A stretch of 64,000 nucleotides of DNA from Hafnia alvei (GCF_964063325.1 NZ_OZ061315.1:620001-684000), one strand, 5' to 3'; counted from the stretch's first letter, positions 34,114-43,219 are shown. Made by a program: numbers and translations. Notes: generated from the letters alone by a model not told the origin.

Positions 34114-34510
34114 CTTTCGTGCTCCTGATTTTTATAACGAGTAGGTTCTGTAATCTACATATTTGATTTTTGATGGAATTAAAATATGTCATAACAGGTG
34201 GTTTAAAAAGAGGGAGATGTAAGAACGTATGATATGCCGTGTATTTTTTTCTAAACGCCATCCATTGCATGCTTATGCTGCATGAATCCGCATGATCTTT
34301 TGAGGTGAGTTTTTGCTGCAGCCGGTCAAGATTGGCGGGCTTTTTCTTATGTCATGCAACTGCATGAAAAACCATAGAACAAGCGGGCAGGCGTGGCGGG
34401 GATACGAGCGCGCGCTCTGCGTCTCACGTTAGGTCTAAAGTCCTTGCAAGTAAAAAAGCTTACCTTTATCTTTCAATTAGATTTGTCTGCAAAAAAAGTA
34501 AGGAAATCAA
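34114..34510. other. cos region (virion DNA ends)
   Basis: The stretch has no gene. GGCGTGGCGGGGATACGAG (34390-34408) closely matches the 19-nt P2 cohesive end GGCGAGGCGGGGAAAGCAC (recalled). To its left are several GCATG words and short palindromes (TGCATGC near 34267, GCTGCATGAATCCGCATGATC as two parts, CATGCAACTGCATG near 34352-34368), which fit the terminase-binding part of P2 cos. A GGCGGGC-T5 motif near 34337 may end leftward or rightward transcripts. The terminase gpP/gpM should cut here. Confidence 0.75.
34444..34472 (+). promoter_or_regulatory. Promoter of the three-gene cargo operon
   Basis: TTGCAA (34444-34449) and TATCTT (34467-34472) are separated by exactly 17 bp, about 39 bp before the first gene. 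This would give sigma70 transcription without Ogr, so the operon could be active in the lysogen. Confidence 0.5.
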
Positions 34511-35575
34511 ATGGCAGAGAACGGCCCTATTGAAGATTTGGCAAAGCGCATATCACAGGATCTATTGAGTCGATTTAAGTGGCAGCAGCATGGTCCCTGC
34601 GACCAAGATTTCCTTTGTGATGATGAGGCTAAACATAAGCCTGAAGGTAAGAAACAGAAGCACACGCATCCTGTAGATGTTGTATTTAGTTATAAAGACC
34701 CATATTTAAACAAAGTCATTTATTTAAATACTGATTTAAAAAGTTATAAAGCAGGTTCAATAAATGCATCAAAAATAGAATCTGCATTGGAGTCATTAGC
34801 AAAAACTATTGAATGTGCTCGCTATAGTCCTGAGTGGTCAGAAAAATATAATTTTTCTCAAATCGACTGTGAAGTTCGAGGTTTATTGTTTGTTTTTAAT
34901 CATGATAATCAGTTACAACATGATTTTTATGATTTTTTCAATCCACCTAAACCCGCTAAAGGAAGAAGAGATAAGGCTGTCAACTTAGAAAAGATTCCTT
35001 TATCCGCAGGTCAGCAAATTCATATAATCGATCCGTTTCTGATTAATTATATGCTGGCAATAACTAATGATATGAATGATTTGATTTCTAAGAAAGAGTT
35101 TCCTGATGAAGAATATGGATTCTATTACCCTCAACTGACTTTTCATAAGGTTGCTGTGACTGAAAAATATCTCCCAGCTACTATAGAAGTTTTGTCATCA
35201 CCGTTCATAATTATCAAGCATGGTGCTGTTTATAAATATAATAGAGCTAAAAGTATTGAAGAGGAAGTATATCCAGAAGGATTTGTTGTGTATTACAACA
35301 AAAAAGGAAATAGCGACAATGAATTCTTTTATTTATTAGATGTTTTGTCAAATTATCAAATCCTTGATGGTATAAATAAAATTAGGATAAGGCTGGCTTA
35401 TCGTGAAAAAGATGAGAGGATTCTCTCACACTTTCAACGTGGGGTTGAAAAATTTGCACATGAGTATGGGTTAGATGAAGAAGCTAAAAAGAGGCTTGAA
35501 GATTTAGACGTGAAAGTTGTGTCTACAGTAAAAGAATTCTTTTCTGCGGAAGTTATCTCTTGGGAGCCGAAATGA
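34511..35575 (+). CDS. Cargo operon protein 1, candidate PD-(D/E)XK nuclease
   Basis: A 354-residue protein that I cannot place in a named family. Its N-terminal third has a nuclease-like order: helix (IEDLAKRISQDLLSRFKW), then P54-V-D56 in HPVDVVFSY, then D75-L-K77 in YLNTDLKSYK, i.e. P-x-D...D-x-K of a PD-(D/E)XK core. Between them is a Cys/His-rich stretch (C30, C36, H51, H53). The rest is mixed alpha/beta with no motif that I know, and the C-terminus is a charged helix. AAGGAA lies 5 bp before the start. It is AT-rich and overlaps the next gene by 4 bases. Confidence 0.65.
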   Translation: MAENGPIEDLAKRISQDLLSRFKWQQHGPCDQDFLCDDEAKHKPEGKKQKHTHPVDVVFSYKDPYLNKVIYLNTDLKSYKAGSINASKIESALESLAKTIECARYSPEWSEKYNFSQIDCEVRGLLFVFNHDNQLQHDFYDFFNPPKPAKGRRDKAVNLEKIPLSAGQQIHIIDPFLINYMLAITNDMNDLISKKEFPDEEYGFYYPQLTFHKVAVTEKYLPATIEVLSSPFIIIKHGAVYKYNRAKSIEEEVYPEGFVVYYNKKGNSDNEFFYLLDVLSNYQILDGINKIRIRLAYREKDERILSHFQRGVEKFAHEYGLDEEAKKRLEDLDVKVVSTVKEFFSAEVISWEPK

Positions 35576-36636
35576 AAAATATTCACAGCGTAACTGATAA
35601 AGCTTTGTATGATGCTTTAAACCAAAAGCAAATTACCCTAAATGAAATTCAAGACCTTTTCTTAGAGAGGGGAACGATAATATGTAAAAAAACTCCTCGA
35701 AAAGAATTGGCAAGAAACTATTCTCGAATGACTCATGATTATTACGAGCATCAAAAAATTGCAACCCTGCTAGGTGGTCAGACAAGGACAGAAAAAATTA
35801 CATGTGTACGAATTGAGACTGGTATAGATAAGAAAGGTATTATAGATGCGGCAGAAAAACTTAAGAAAGAAATTACCGAGCAGGATGATTATTGTAAAAT
35901 AATCGTGGATGGGTCGCGAGTTCTTATTAATATTAGGTATCTTTCAACTAATTATAGCAAAAGTGATTTCAAACAGGCTATTAATAAAGAGGCGTTAATT
36001 GAAATTGAGCCTCTTGATGATGGTTACAGCATCCGGCGTCCAGATAATGAAAACCTTGAAGATTACGAGGCACTCTTACTGGGGCATATCAGCGCTATTC
36101 AGAACGAGCAAGCGGATGATAGTAACCTTGACTTAAAATTAAACGAAATTTCTCTCTCTCATAATACATCTGCTGATGTTAGAACTTTATTCTTCGATAA
36201 ATTAATCCGTACACTTGATGGTTATGAGTTACTGGATGTTACTGATGCTTATGTATATCACCCTAAGCCTGAAACTATAGAGGCTGAGGATGGAAACACC
36301 GAAACTGGAGTGCACGTGTCTAGGGCATCACTTAAGGGGGAGGGAGTACTTAAATCTGATGAGTTAAGTGATCTTTATGATAGAGGATTCTATATCTGGA
36401 AAATAAAATGGAAGGTCAAGGAGAACTTGGCAGATCCAGATATATTTGAGCTTGAGGCCCAATTTGGCGATCCTCTTAATTGTACTAATTTCTCATATTT
36501 GGTTAAGGGAGTTAGGAAATATAAGGCAAACGGACAATATTTCAGTAAGCCGCAAAAACTTTCTGGTAGAGAACTTGAGCGATTCAATAAATTAATTGAA
36601 AGTAGAGCTTATTCTATTATAATGGAAATTAGCTAA
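35572..36636 (+). CDS. Cargo operon protein 2, unknown
   Basis: A 354-residue acidic protein of unknown family. The N-terminal 60 residues (ITLNEIQDLFLERGTIICKKTPRKELARNYSRM) resemble a small helix-extended-helix (SAP/HeH-like) nucleic-acid-binding module. The middle has alternating helices and strands, and the C-terminal half is beta-rich. I start at ATG 35572 in the ATGA overlap with gene 1, with GGGAG 6 bp before it; a TTG at 35560 is in frame but less likely. Translational coupling suggests that proteins 1 and 2 work together in fixed ratio. Confidence 0.65.
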   Translation: MKNIHSVTDKALYDALNQKQITLNEIQDLFLERGTIICKKTPRKELARNYSRMTHDYYEHQKIATLLGGQTRTEKITCVRIETGIDKKGIIDAAEKLKKEITEQDDYCKIIVDGSRVLINIRYLSTNYSKSDFKQAINKEALIEIEPLDDGYSIRRPDNENLEDYEALLLGHISAIQNEQADDSNLDLKLNEISLSHNTSADVRTLFFDKLIRTLDGYELLDVTDAYVYHPKPETIEAEDGNTETGVHVSRASLKGEGVLKSDELSDLYDRGFYIWKIKWKVKENLADPDIFELEAQFGDPLNCTNFSYLVKGVRKYKANGQYFSKPQKLSGRELERFNKLIESRAYSIIMEIS

Positions 36637-36655
36637 TACATCATAAGGAGTGGCT

Positions 36656-37351
36656 ATGTCACAATTAAGATTGAAGTGGATGAGATTGAAAATCAGGACC
36701 AGCCCTGAGGCTGTTTTTGATTTTATCAAAAACACGCCTTATTCTGATGCTATTGGTGCTGGTTTTACTAAGTATGAAACCATTTATAATGGTATAACGG
36801 CAACTTTCAATAAAAAATCTGTTGTTTTAGAGCCGGTTTCCGATCCATTTGGTGATGTGTTGGAATTTGAAAGGGTTGTATTTGATCAGATTAGTTTTTC
36901 AATCCAAACTCTCAGCAATAAAATATGTTTGTTAACTTTTTACAATCCTCCAAAAACAGTTAAACCTTTTATCGATTTTTTGTCTCAGGCCGAAGGGTTA
37001 AATGTTGCTTATGGAAATTTAGCCGTAGATCTTAAAGCTTTCATGAGAGTCATTCGAGAAAATTTCGGTGTGAAGGTATTTGGTATTTCAAAAGTGAAAG
37101 TATCAAATCTTCCTGTCACTGAAAAAACAAGAGCATGTTTGGAATTGAATTCTAGTGGCGATGCTTTGCATGATTTGAAGGGTTTTGTTGGGGATGGCGA
37201 ATTCAAGCTCGATAAAATAAAAGCTGGAGGGTTTTACCTTGATTCAAAGATTAGTTTTGAATTAACCAGTGGGGCTTCTGCAGTGGTTCCTGATGAGCAT
37301 TTTTCGATTTTCAATGATGCCATTTCATGTATGGAAATTGATAAGTTTTAG
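36656..37351 (+). CDS. Cargo operon protein 3, unknown
   Basis: A 231-residue beta-rich protein with no family that I recognise and no membrane helix. It begins LRLKWMRLKIRTSPEAVFDFIKNTPYSDAIG. I start at ATG 36656, with AAGGAG 5 bp upstream; a GTG at 36650 overlaps this site. It follows gene 2 by 19 bp on the same strand and is followed by a strong terminator, so it closes the operon. The even, AT-rich base composition matches genes 1 and 2, which suggests that the three moved as one unit. Confidence 0.65.
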   Translation: MSQLRLKWMRLKIRTSPEAVFDFIKNTPYSDAIGAGFTKYETIYNGITATFNKKSVVLEPVSDPFGDVLEFERVVFDQISFSIQTLSNKICLLTFYNPPKTVKPFIDFLSQAEGLNVAYGNLAVDLKAFMRVIRENFGVKVFGISKVKVSNLPVTEKTRACLELNSSGDALHDLKGFVGDGEFKLDKIKAGGFYLDSKISFELTSGASAVVPDEHFSIFNDAISCMEIDKF

Positions 37352-37355
37352 GTGT

Positions 37356-37386
37356 GATGGTGTCATCATTATATGATGACACCATC
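37356..37386. terminator. Bidirectional terminator between cargo operon and portal gene
   Basis: A perfect 13-bp inverted repeat, GATGGTGTCATCA / TGATGACACCATC, with a 5-base loop separates the cargo operon from convergent gene Q. It isolates the insert from late leftward transcription. Confidence 0.85.
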
Positions 37387-37398
37387 TGTTATAAAAAA

Positions 37399-38433
37399 TT
37401 AGCTTATGTCGTCGAGTGTATATTTCGCAAATCTAATGACTTCATCTCCTAACCATTCATTGAGTTCTTTAATCCTTTCTTGAAGGGGTATTAATTCATT
37501 TCGTACAAACACGCGGCTGGCCTTTTCAACGTCGCCAAAGCCGCCGGTGTTGTTGGGGATAATTCCCATCATTTGCGGTGGAACGCGGTGTGCAGCCAGC
37601 ATGTCGTCACGGCTGACGTTCTTGATGTTTAGGAATTCATCTTTTGCGGCCACTTCGCTGAGTGGGATGATCTGAATGCCGTCTTTTTTCCCGCTGGGCG
37701 AATACATAAACAAATTACGAAAATTGCCGGGTCCTTTCGACTGCTTTAAAGCCGCACGGATATTGTCCACATCAGACTGGTTTTGCGCGGGGTCGCTCAT
37801 ATACATGATGAAGCCTGCATGGCTTCCGTTCAGATAATACTTGCGGCGGAATAGAGTAGCGGATTCATTGAGCAGCGCCGATGGGATAGCCGCCAGATAT
37901 TCGGGGAGGCCGTAAAGTTCTTGGTTTAGGTCGGGTTCGAACAGATGAAACACTGAGCCGGTTTCAAAGGGGTACGGCTGGGTGTTAAAGCCATATTGGG
38001 CAAACCAGTAAGTATCGAGATCGACACCTCGGCGCATATATTTTGCCAGCGTAGGTTCTAGCGAAAGCGTGCCGCCAAGTCGATTTTTCCGTTTTTCCAG
38101 ATAGGCGTTGCCGAACACGAGATAATCCAGCGCAAAGCGGCTGAATGCCTGCTGGCTAAGCAGTTTATGCGGAATGAAGGTGCTGGTCAGAATATTGCGT
38201 TTTACGTAAATGGCCGAGCTGTGATGTGTGGCGGCGCGGAACGTGCGTGCCAGCCCATCTAGACTAATCGGCGGTTCATACCATTGTTCGACGCGGGAGC
38301 ATTCCAGATAATCCAATAATTCGCGGCGGTCCAGTACGGGGATTGGGTCGCCAAAGGTGAAGGCTTCTGCTGCCGGTGCTTGCTGAGTGGCGGTGACCAC
38401 TGACTGGGTTTTGGTTTTATGCTTACGGCTCAT
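37399..38433 (-). CDS. Q: Portal protein gpQ
   Basis: A 344-residue P2 gpQ-type portal (P2: 344). It forms the dodecameric channel for DNA entry at the unique capsid vertex and joins the terminase. Typical runs include PVLDRRELLDYLECSRVEQWYEPPIS near the N-terminus, VFGNAYLEKRKNR and HRVPPQMMGIIPNNTGGFGDVEKA. It is transcribed leftward together with gpP, 3 bp downstream of it. Confidence 0.96.
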   Translation of the reverse strand: MSRKHKTKTQSVVTATQQAPAAEAFTFGDPIPVLDRRELLDYLECSRVEQWYEPPISLDGLARTFRAATHHSSAIYVKRNILTSTFIPHKLLSQQAFSRFALDYLVFGNAYLEKRKNRLGGTLSLEPTLAKYMRRGVDLDTYWFAQYGFNTQPYPFETGSVFHLFEPDLNQELYGLPEYLAAIPSALLNESATLFRRKYYLNGSHAGFIMYMSDPAQNQSDVDNIRAALKQSKGPGNFRNLFMYSPSGKKDGIQIIPLSEVAAKDEFLNIKNVSRDDMLAAHRVPPQMMGIIPNNTGGFGDVEKASRVFVRNELIPLQERIKELNEWLGDEVIRFAKYTLDDIS

Positions 38434-38436
38434 GAG

Positions 38437-40209
38437 TTAGAAAATCTCCACGATATTGGTGTTAGTGGCGGTCATGCCTTCCAGCGGTTCATGGTGTAAG
38501 GCGTGCATGGTGGCCCACGCCAGATCGGCGTGGCTGGCTTCTTCACTGCGGCTGGCTTCATAGGTGGGACGGTTACCGCTGGCGGTGACGGATTTACGGA
38601 TCGCCATAAACGATTGGGCTATGTCTGTGTGTCCGGCGTCGAATTCCAGACGGCGGTGGCTGATCACGTCGTAGGCTTTCAGGACCAGTTCATTTTTTAC
38701 ATTCGGGTTGTAGACAAACTCCCGAGCGGCAGGGAAGAAGGCTTTCACGTTTTCATAGACCCCGTGACCGATGCCGGTGGAGTCAATGCCGATATAGGTC
38801 ACGTTGTAGATTTCTGTCAGTTGGCGGATAGATTCAGCCTGTGCGCGGAAGTCCATGCCGCGCCATTGGAAACGCTCCAGAATGCGGAACTTGCCACCGG
38901 CAACAGGTGGCGGAGCCACGACAACGCAACCGGCGCTATCACCGTTGGCCGTTCCCTTGGCGGGGTCATAGCCAATCCAAACAGGGTTATAGCCGAAGGG
39001 GCGGATCGCCAGCGGCTGCACGTCGTCCCACACTTCCCAACTGTCCACCATGCACGCCTGCAGATCGGCCAACGGAAACACCGAGGCCAGATCGTCGATA
39101 AAGTCGCACATCAACAGGTTTTGATATTCTGGCGGGCTGTATTCAAGGCGCAACTGGTCGAGGTCGAACAGGTTACATCCGCCATTTACCGCATCTTCTA
39201 CGGTAACAATCTGACGATATTGCCCATCAGGGCAGAGAACGCCGCGCGCCAGATGGTTGTGGGTCAGATCAATGTCTACGCGGTCCGCTTTTGCGCGTCC
39301 ACGGTTATACAAGGCACCTGACCAAAACGGGTAAGCGCTGTGGGTGAGGCTGGAAGGGGTAGAGAAATAGGTCTGACGCCATTTCTTATGCAACGCCATG
39401 CCCGATGCCACTTTACGTAGCTCTTGGAATTTCGGTATCCAAAAATACTCATCCAGATACAGATTGCCGTGGTAACTCTGCGCGGTGCGGGCATTGGTGC
39501 CAAGAAAATACAGGCAGGCCCCATTGCCCAGCGTCATGGGATCGCCTTTCAATTCCACGTCCACTTCTTGGGCAAATTCGATAATGTACTGCTTAAAAAC
39601 GTGCGCCTGCGCTTTACTGGCTGATAAGAAAATCTGATTGCGGCCCGTGGTCAGCGCATCCAGTAACGCTTCACGGGCAAAGTAGTAGGTGGCTCCAATT
39701 TGGCGCGATTTGAGCAGGTTACGAATACGAATATCGGGATCGATGCCCGCCCGATACCAGTGTTTTTGATAATCAAACAGCGTTTCATGGAAGATTTGCT
39801 GCAGCTTTTCCAATTGCTCATCAGTGAACGCGTTTTTTTCAGGTTGTTTGCGTTCTCCGCTGTTTCGGCTGCGGATTTTGGGGTTTAGGTCGGCTTCATT
39901 GCCGCCGTTATTGAATTTACCGATGCGGGCGTGGCGCTCGGACTGGCGCGCCAGCAGGTCAATTTCTTTAAAGTCCTTTCCTTCTTTGTGCTCCTTCATA
40001 ACGAGCTGGCAATAGCGTGCAGCGGTAGTCAACTGCATCTGATCCAGTGGTCCAATGTCGCCCCACTTGTCACGCTTTTTCCAGCTGTGTACGGTTGCAG
40101 GCTTCTCTCCCAGCATTTCAGCAATGCGGGCGATGCGTAACCCCTGAAAGTACAGGAACATAGCCTGACGGCGGGGATCGAGGTCAGTTTTTACCGTTGT
40201 CGTATTCAT
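38437..40209 (-). CDS. P: Terminase ATPase subunit gpP
   Basis: A 590-residue large terminase ATPase (P2: 590) that translocates DNA into the procapsid. It has an N-terminal helix-turn-helix (IARIAEMLGEKPATVHSWKKRDKWG), a variant Walker A (SRQIGATYY), a Walker B (LYLDEYFW) and a C-terminal part with acidic GYDPAKGTANGD. It works with gpM, the endonuclease/small subunit, on the cos site. It is divergent from gene O. Confidence 0.96.
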   Translation of the reverse strand: MNTTTVKTDLDPRRQAMFLYFQGLRIARIAEMLGEKPATVHSWKKRDKWGDIGPLDQMQLTTAARYCQLVMKEHKEGKDFKEIDLLARQSERHARIGKFNNGGNEADLNPKIRSRNSGERKQPEKNAFTDEQLEKLQQIFHETLFDYQKHWYRAGIDPDIRIRNLLKSRQIGATYYFAREALLDALTTGRNQIFLSASKAQAHVFKQYIIEFAQEVDVELKGDPMTLGNGACLYFLGTNARTAQSYHGNLYLDEYFWIPKFQELRKVASGMALHKKWRQTYFSTPSSLTHSAYPFWSGALYNRGRAKADRVDIDLTHNHLARGVLCPDGQYRQIVTVEDAVNGGCNLFDLDQLRLEYSPPEYQNLLMCDFIDDLASVFPLADLQACMVDSWEVWDDVQPLAIRPFGYNPVWIGYDPAKGTANGDSAGCVVVAPPPVAGGKFRILERFQWRGMDFRAQAESIRQLTEIYNVTYIGIDSTGIGHGVYENVKAFFPAAREFVYNPNVKNELVLKAYDVISHRRLEFDAGHTDIAQSFMAIRKSVTASGNRPTYEASRSEEASHADLAWATMHALHHEPLEGMTATNTNIVEIF

Positions 40210-40252
40210 GCGGCCAGATTACCGACCCAATCACGCCTGCACCGCTGCCGCT

Positions 40253-40276
40253 GATTGTGCCAGCGTCCCCACAATT
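40253..40276. promoter_or_regulatory. Ogr-type late promoter dyad between P and O
   Basis: GATTGT-N12-ACAATT in the divergent P/O gap fits the late activator consensus TGTTGT-N12-ACAACA of P2 Ogr. Being symmetric, it may serve promoters in both directions (PQ leftward and ONML... rightward). Confidence 0.7.
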
Positions 40277-40352
40277 CTCCCGCGTTGTCTCCATACCCCC
40301 ATCACCGCAAACATAGTGGCTCTGATACGTTCACAAGAATGGAGCTTGATAG

Positions 40353-41180
40353 ATGGCAACTAAATCAAAGCGTTTTCGCGTCGGGGTGGAAGGGGCGACC
40401 ACTGACGGCCGCAAAATCCAGCGCGAATGGCTGACCCAGATGGCGGAAAACTATGACCCAGACGTCTACGGCGCACGGGTTAACGTTGAGCACATCAAGT
40501 CCTATTCCCCTGATGGTTCATTTGGCCGTTATGGCGATGTCACCGGACTTTTTGCCGAAGAAATTAAAGACGGTGCACTGGCTGGGCGTATGGCGCTGTA
40601 TGCCGAAATCGAACCCACGCCGGAGCTGGTCGCACTCAATAAGAAAAGCCAAAAGGTTTACACCTCGATGGAGGTTGATCCCGAGTTTTCAGACTTGGGC
40701 TTTGCTTACTTGGTCGGCCTTGCCGTCACCGACGATCCCGCCAGCCTTGGCACCCAGCGCCTGAGCTTTAGCGCCAGCGGTGAAAGCACGTTGGCCCAGC
40801 GCAAAGCCAACCCGCATAACCTGTTCACCGTGGCAGAAGAAACCGTGATCGAGTTCGAAGAGGTGGGGGAATCTAAGCCCAACATCTTCAACCGCGTTAT
40901 GGACATCTTTAGCAAAAAGCAGGTGAGCGACGAAGCCCGCTTTAACAATGTGCATAAGGCGGTAGAGCTGTGCGCGAAGGAAGCGCAGGGAACGGCGGAG
41001 CAGGTCACCACGCTATCCGCAGAGGTTGCCAAAGTGGGCGAACTGGAACAACGGCTGGCGGAATACGGCCAGAAACTGGACGACTTGACCACGCGCCTAA
41101 GTGCCGAAGACGGCAATCAAAGCCGACGTCCATTCTCTGCCGGTGGCAGTCATTCCGCGTCAGAACAAACTAACTGCTAA
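40353..41180 (+). CDS. O: Capsid scaffolding protein and protease gpO
   Basis: A 275-residue internal scaffold that also contains the head-maturation serine protease. The catalytic residues D18, H47 (VEHIKSYSPDG) and S105 (YTSME) line up with those of P2 gpO. The C-terminal half is a charged coiled-coil scaffold (ELCAKEAQGTAEQVTTLSAEVAKVGELEQRLAEYGQKLDDL). It directs gpN assembly into procapsids and is cleaved during maturation. Confidence 0.95.
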   Translation: MATKSKRFRVGVEGATTDGRKIQREWLTQMAENYDPDVYGARVNVEHIKSYSPDGSFGRYGDVTGLFAEEIKDGALAGRMALYAEIEPTPELVALNKKSQKVYTSMEVDPEFSDLGFAYLVGLAVTDDPASLGTQRLSFSASGESTLAQRKANPHNLFTVAEETVIEFEEVGESKPNIFNRVMDIFSKKQVSDEARFNNVHKAVELCAKEAQGTAEQVTTLSAEVAKVGELEQRLAEYGQKLDDLTTRLSAEDGNQSRRPFSAGGSHSASEQTNC

Positions 41181-41195
41181 CGGAGCAACATCTGC

Positions 41196-42461
41196 ATGAA
41201 AAAGAATACCCGCTTTGCTTTTAACGCCTTTCTAAGCCGATTGGCGGAACTCAACGGTGTGGCAATGGACGATCTGTCCGCCAAGTTCACCGTAGAGCCG
41301 ACGGTAAACCAGACGCTGGAGGATGAGATCCAGCAGTCTGCCGCCTTCCTGACGTTGGTCAATGTCGTCCCTGTGCCGGAACAATCGGGCCAGCTGCTCG
41401 GTCTGGGCGTCGGGACCACCATTGCAGGCACCACCAATACCGCAGACAAAGAGCGTGAACCCACCGACCCGACGGCGTTCAGTGATATTGAGTACAAGTG
41501 CGAGCAGACCAATTTCGACACCGCGCTGACTTACGCCAAATTGGACATGTGGGCCAAGTTCCAAGACTTCCAACTGCGTATCCGTAACGCCATTATCAAG
41601 CGTCAGGCACTGGACCGCATCATGATCGGGTTTAACGGCTTGAAGCGCGAAAAGACCTCTAACCGCGCAGTCAATACCATGCTGCAGGATGTGAACGTGG
41701 GCTGGCTGGAAAAGATCCGCAAAGACGCACCGACACACGTCATGGCAGGCGTGACGGACGAAGATGGCAGCGTGAAGAATGTTATTCATGTGGGTAAAGG
41801 TGGCACCTATGCCAACCTTGACGCGCTGGTGATGAACGCGGTTGATGAGATTATCGATCCGGTTTATCAGGATGATGATGGTCTGGTGGTGATTTGTGGC
41901 CGCGCTCTGCTTGCTGACAAGTATTTCCCGCTGGTCAACAAAGAGCAGGAAAACAGTGAAGCGCTTGCCGCCGATATGATCATTAGCCAGAAACGCATGG
42001 GCGGACTGCAAGCGGTACGTGCGCCGTACTTCCCGCCGAATGCGTTGATGATCACCCGACTGGATAACCTCTCTATCTATTGGCAAGAAGACACCCGCCG
42101 CCGCTCGGTGATCGATAACCCAAAACGTGACCGTATCGAAAACCTTGAATCGGTCAATGAAGCCTATGTGGTAGAGGATTACCGCTGCGTGGCGCTGATT
42201 GAAAATATCGTGATGGGGCCGGTGGAAGCGCCAGCACCCAGCGCCGCAATGATGTCTGCCGATGTTCAAAGCGTAGAGGGCGTTGATTCCGCAAAATTGG
42301 CTGATGCCATCATGCTGCTGACGCAAAAACTAGGTGGTGATAAAGCCGACTCGGTGACCGGTGACGCTGTTCAGGAAGCTGCATCACAGCCAGCGGGAAG
42401 CCAACCGGAAGAACCAACCGCAACCGACAAAACCACAAAGTCTGACGGCAAGAAGGCGTAA
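41196..42461 (+). CDS. N: Major capsid protein gpN (with C-terminal extension)
   Basis: A 421-residue HK97-fold major capsid protein precursor. The first ~350 residues follow P2 gpN (FTVEPTVNQTLEDEIQQSAAFLTLVNVVPV; NAIIKRQALDRIMIGFNG; LLADKYFPLVNKEQENSE). P2 gpN has 357 residues; here about 65-70 extra residues (APAPSAAMMSADVQ... to KKA) rich in Ala, Pro, Thr and Lys follow. This tail may be a surface decoration or a spacer. Confidence 0.95.
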   Translation: MKKNTRFAFNAFLSRLAELNGVAMDDLSAKFTVEPTVNQTLEDEIQQSAAFLTLVNVVPVPEQSGQLLGLGVGTTIAGTTNTADKEREPTDPTAFSDIEYKCEQTNFDTALTYAKLDMWAKFQDFQLRIRNAIIKRQALDRIMIGFNGLKREKTSNRAVNTMLQDVNVGWLEKIRKDAPTHVMAGVTDEDGSVKNVIHVGKGGTYANLDALVMNAVDEIIDPVYQDDDGLVVICGRALLADKYFPLVNKEQENSEALAADMIISQKRMGGLQAVRAPYFPPNALMITRLDNLSIYWQEDTRRRSVIDNPKRDRIENLESVNEAYVVEDYRCVALIENIVMGPVEAPAPSAAMMSADVQSVEGVDSAKLADAIMLLTQKLGGDKADSVTGDAVQEAASQPAGSQPEEPTATDKTTKSDGKKA

Positions 42462-42464
42462 ATC

Positions 42465-43124
42465 ATGTTGAGTCCTGCACGGCGACATGTGATGCGTGTT
42501 CAGGCTGAGGAGTCCGCCCAGTTGGGCGGCTCCACTCTCCGTAATTTATCAGCCTACAACCAAATGTTGCTCAAACTTGAAGAGGACAAGCGCCGGTTAA
42601 AACGGGTGCAGTCCACTATGCGCAAGGCCGAAATCAAACGCGAACTTTTACCCTATTACCAACCTTGGGTGGCGGGCGCGCTGAAGAGCGGAAAAGGGGC
42701 GCAGGATGATGTGCTAATGAACGTCATGATCTGGCGGGTGGATGCCGGTGATTTTAGTGGCGCATTAGACATTGCCGAGTATGCCCTTAAACACGGTCTG
42801 GTGATGCCATCGCTCTATAACCGACAAACGGCGTGCGCCGTGGCCGAGGAAATCGCTGACGCCATGACAAAAAACTACGCCGCCAAGCAGCCGGTGGACG
42901 TGGGGCTTATCCAGCGCACGCTGGAAATCACAGACGCGCATGACATGCCCGACCAAGTCCGCGCCAAACTTCACAAAATTCTGGCCTATGGTCTACGCGA
43001 TAACAATCAGCCGGTGTTGGCTTATCACCATATCAGTAAGGCGTTCCTGTTCGATAAGAACTGTGGCGTGAAAAAGGATATGGAACAACTAGAGCGGATT
43101 GCCCGCCAAGCCAACAACGGATAA
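42465..43124 (+). CDS. M: Terminase endonuclease subunit gpM
   Basis: A 219-residue small terminase that cuts cos to form the 19-nt cohesive ends, working with gpP. It begins LSPARRHVMRVQAEESAQ, with helical segments (LRNLSAYNQMLLKLEEDKRRLKRVQS; LMNVMIWRVDAGDFSGALDIAEYAL). It is somewhat shorter than P2 gpM (247 aa) but shows no break. It follows gpN by 3 bp. Confidence 0.94.
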   Translation: MLSPARRHVMRVQAEESAQLGGSTLRNLSAYNQMLLKLEEDKRRLKRVQSTMRKAEIKRELLPYYQPWVAGALKSGKGAQDDVLMNVMIWRVDAGDFSGALDIAEYALKHGLVMPSLYNRQTACAVAEEIADAMTKNYAAKQPVDVGLIQRTLEITDAHDMPDQVRAKLHKILAYGLRDNNQPVLAYHHISKAFLFDKNCGVKKDMEQLERIARQANNG

Positions 43125-43219
43125 CCGAACGTGCCCACGCGCGAGGCGGCACGGGATGGCGACAGGCGATAGCCTCATCAAAATCCCGTCCACCGCCTAC
43201 CCATTCAGAGGACAACAGC

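Noticed and set aside
38503..39321. Long open frame (272 codons) on the plus strand inside gene P
   Set aside because: It mirrors the terminase gene codon pattern and has no recognisable domain; a shadow frame.
41232..42326. Long open frame (364 codons) on the minus strand inside gene N
   Set aside because: It is the antisense shadow of the major capsid gene, with His/Cys-rich low-sense composition and no ribosome site.
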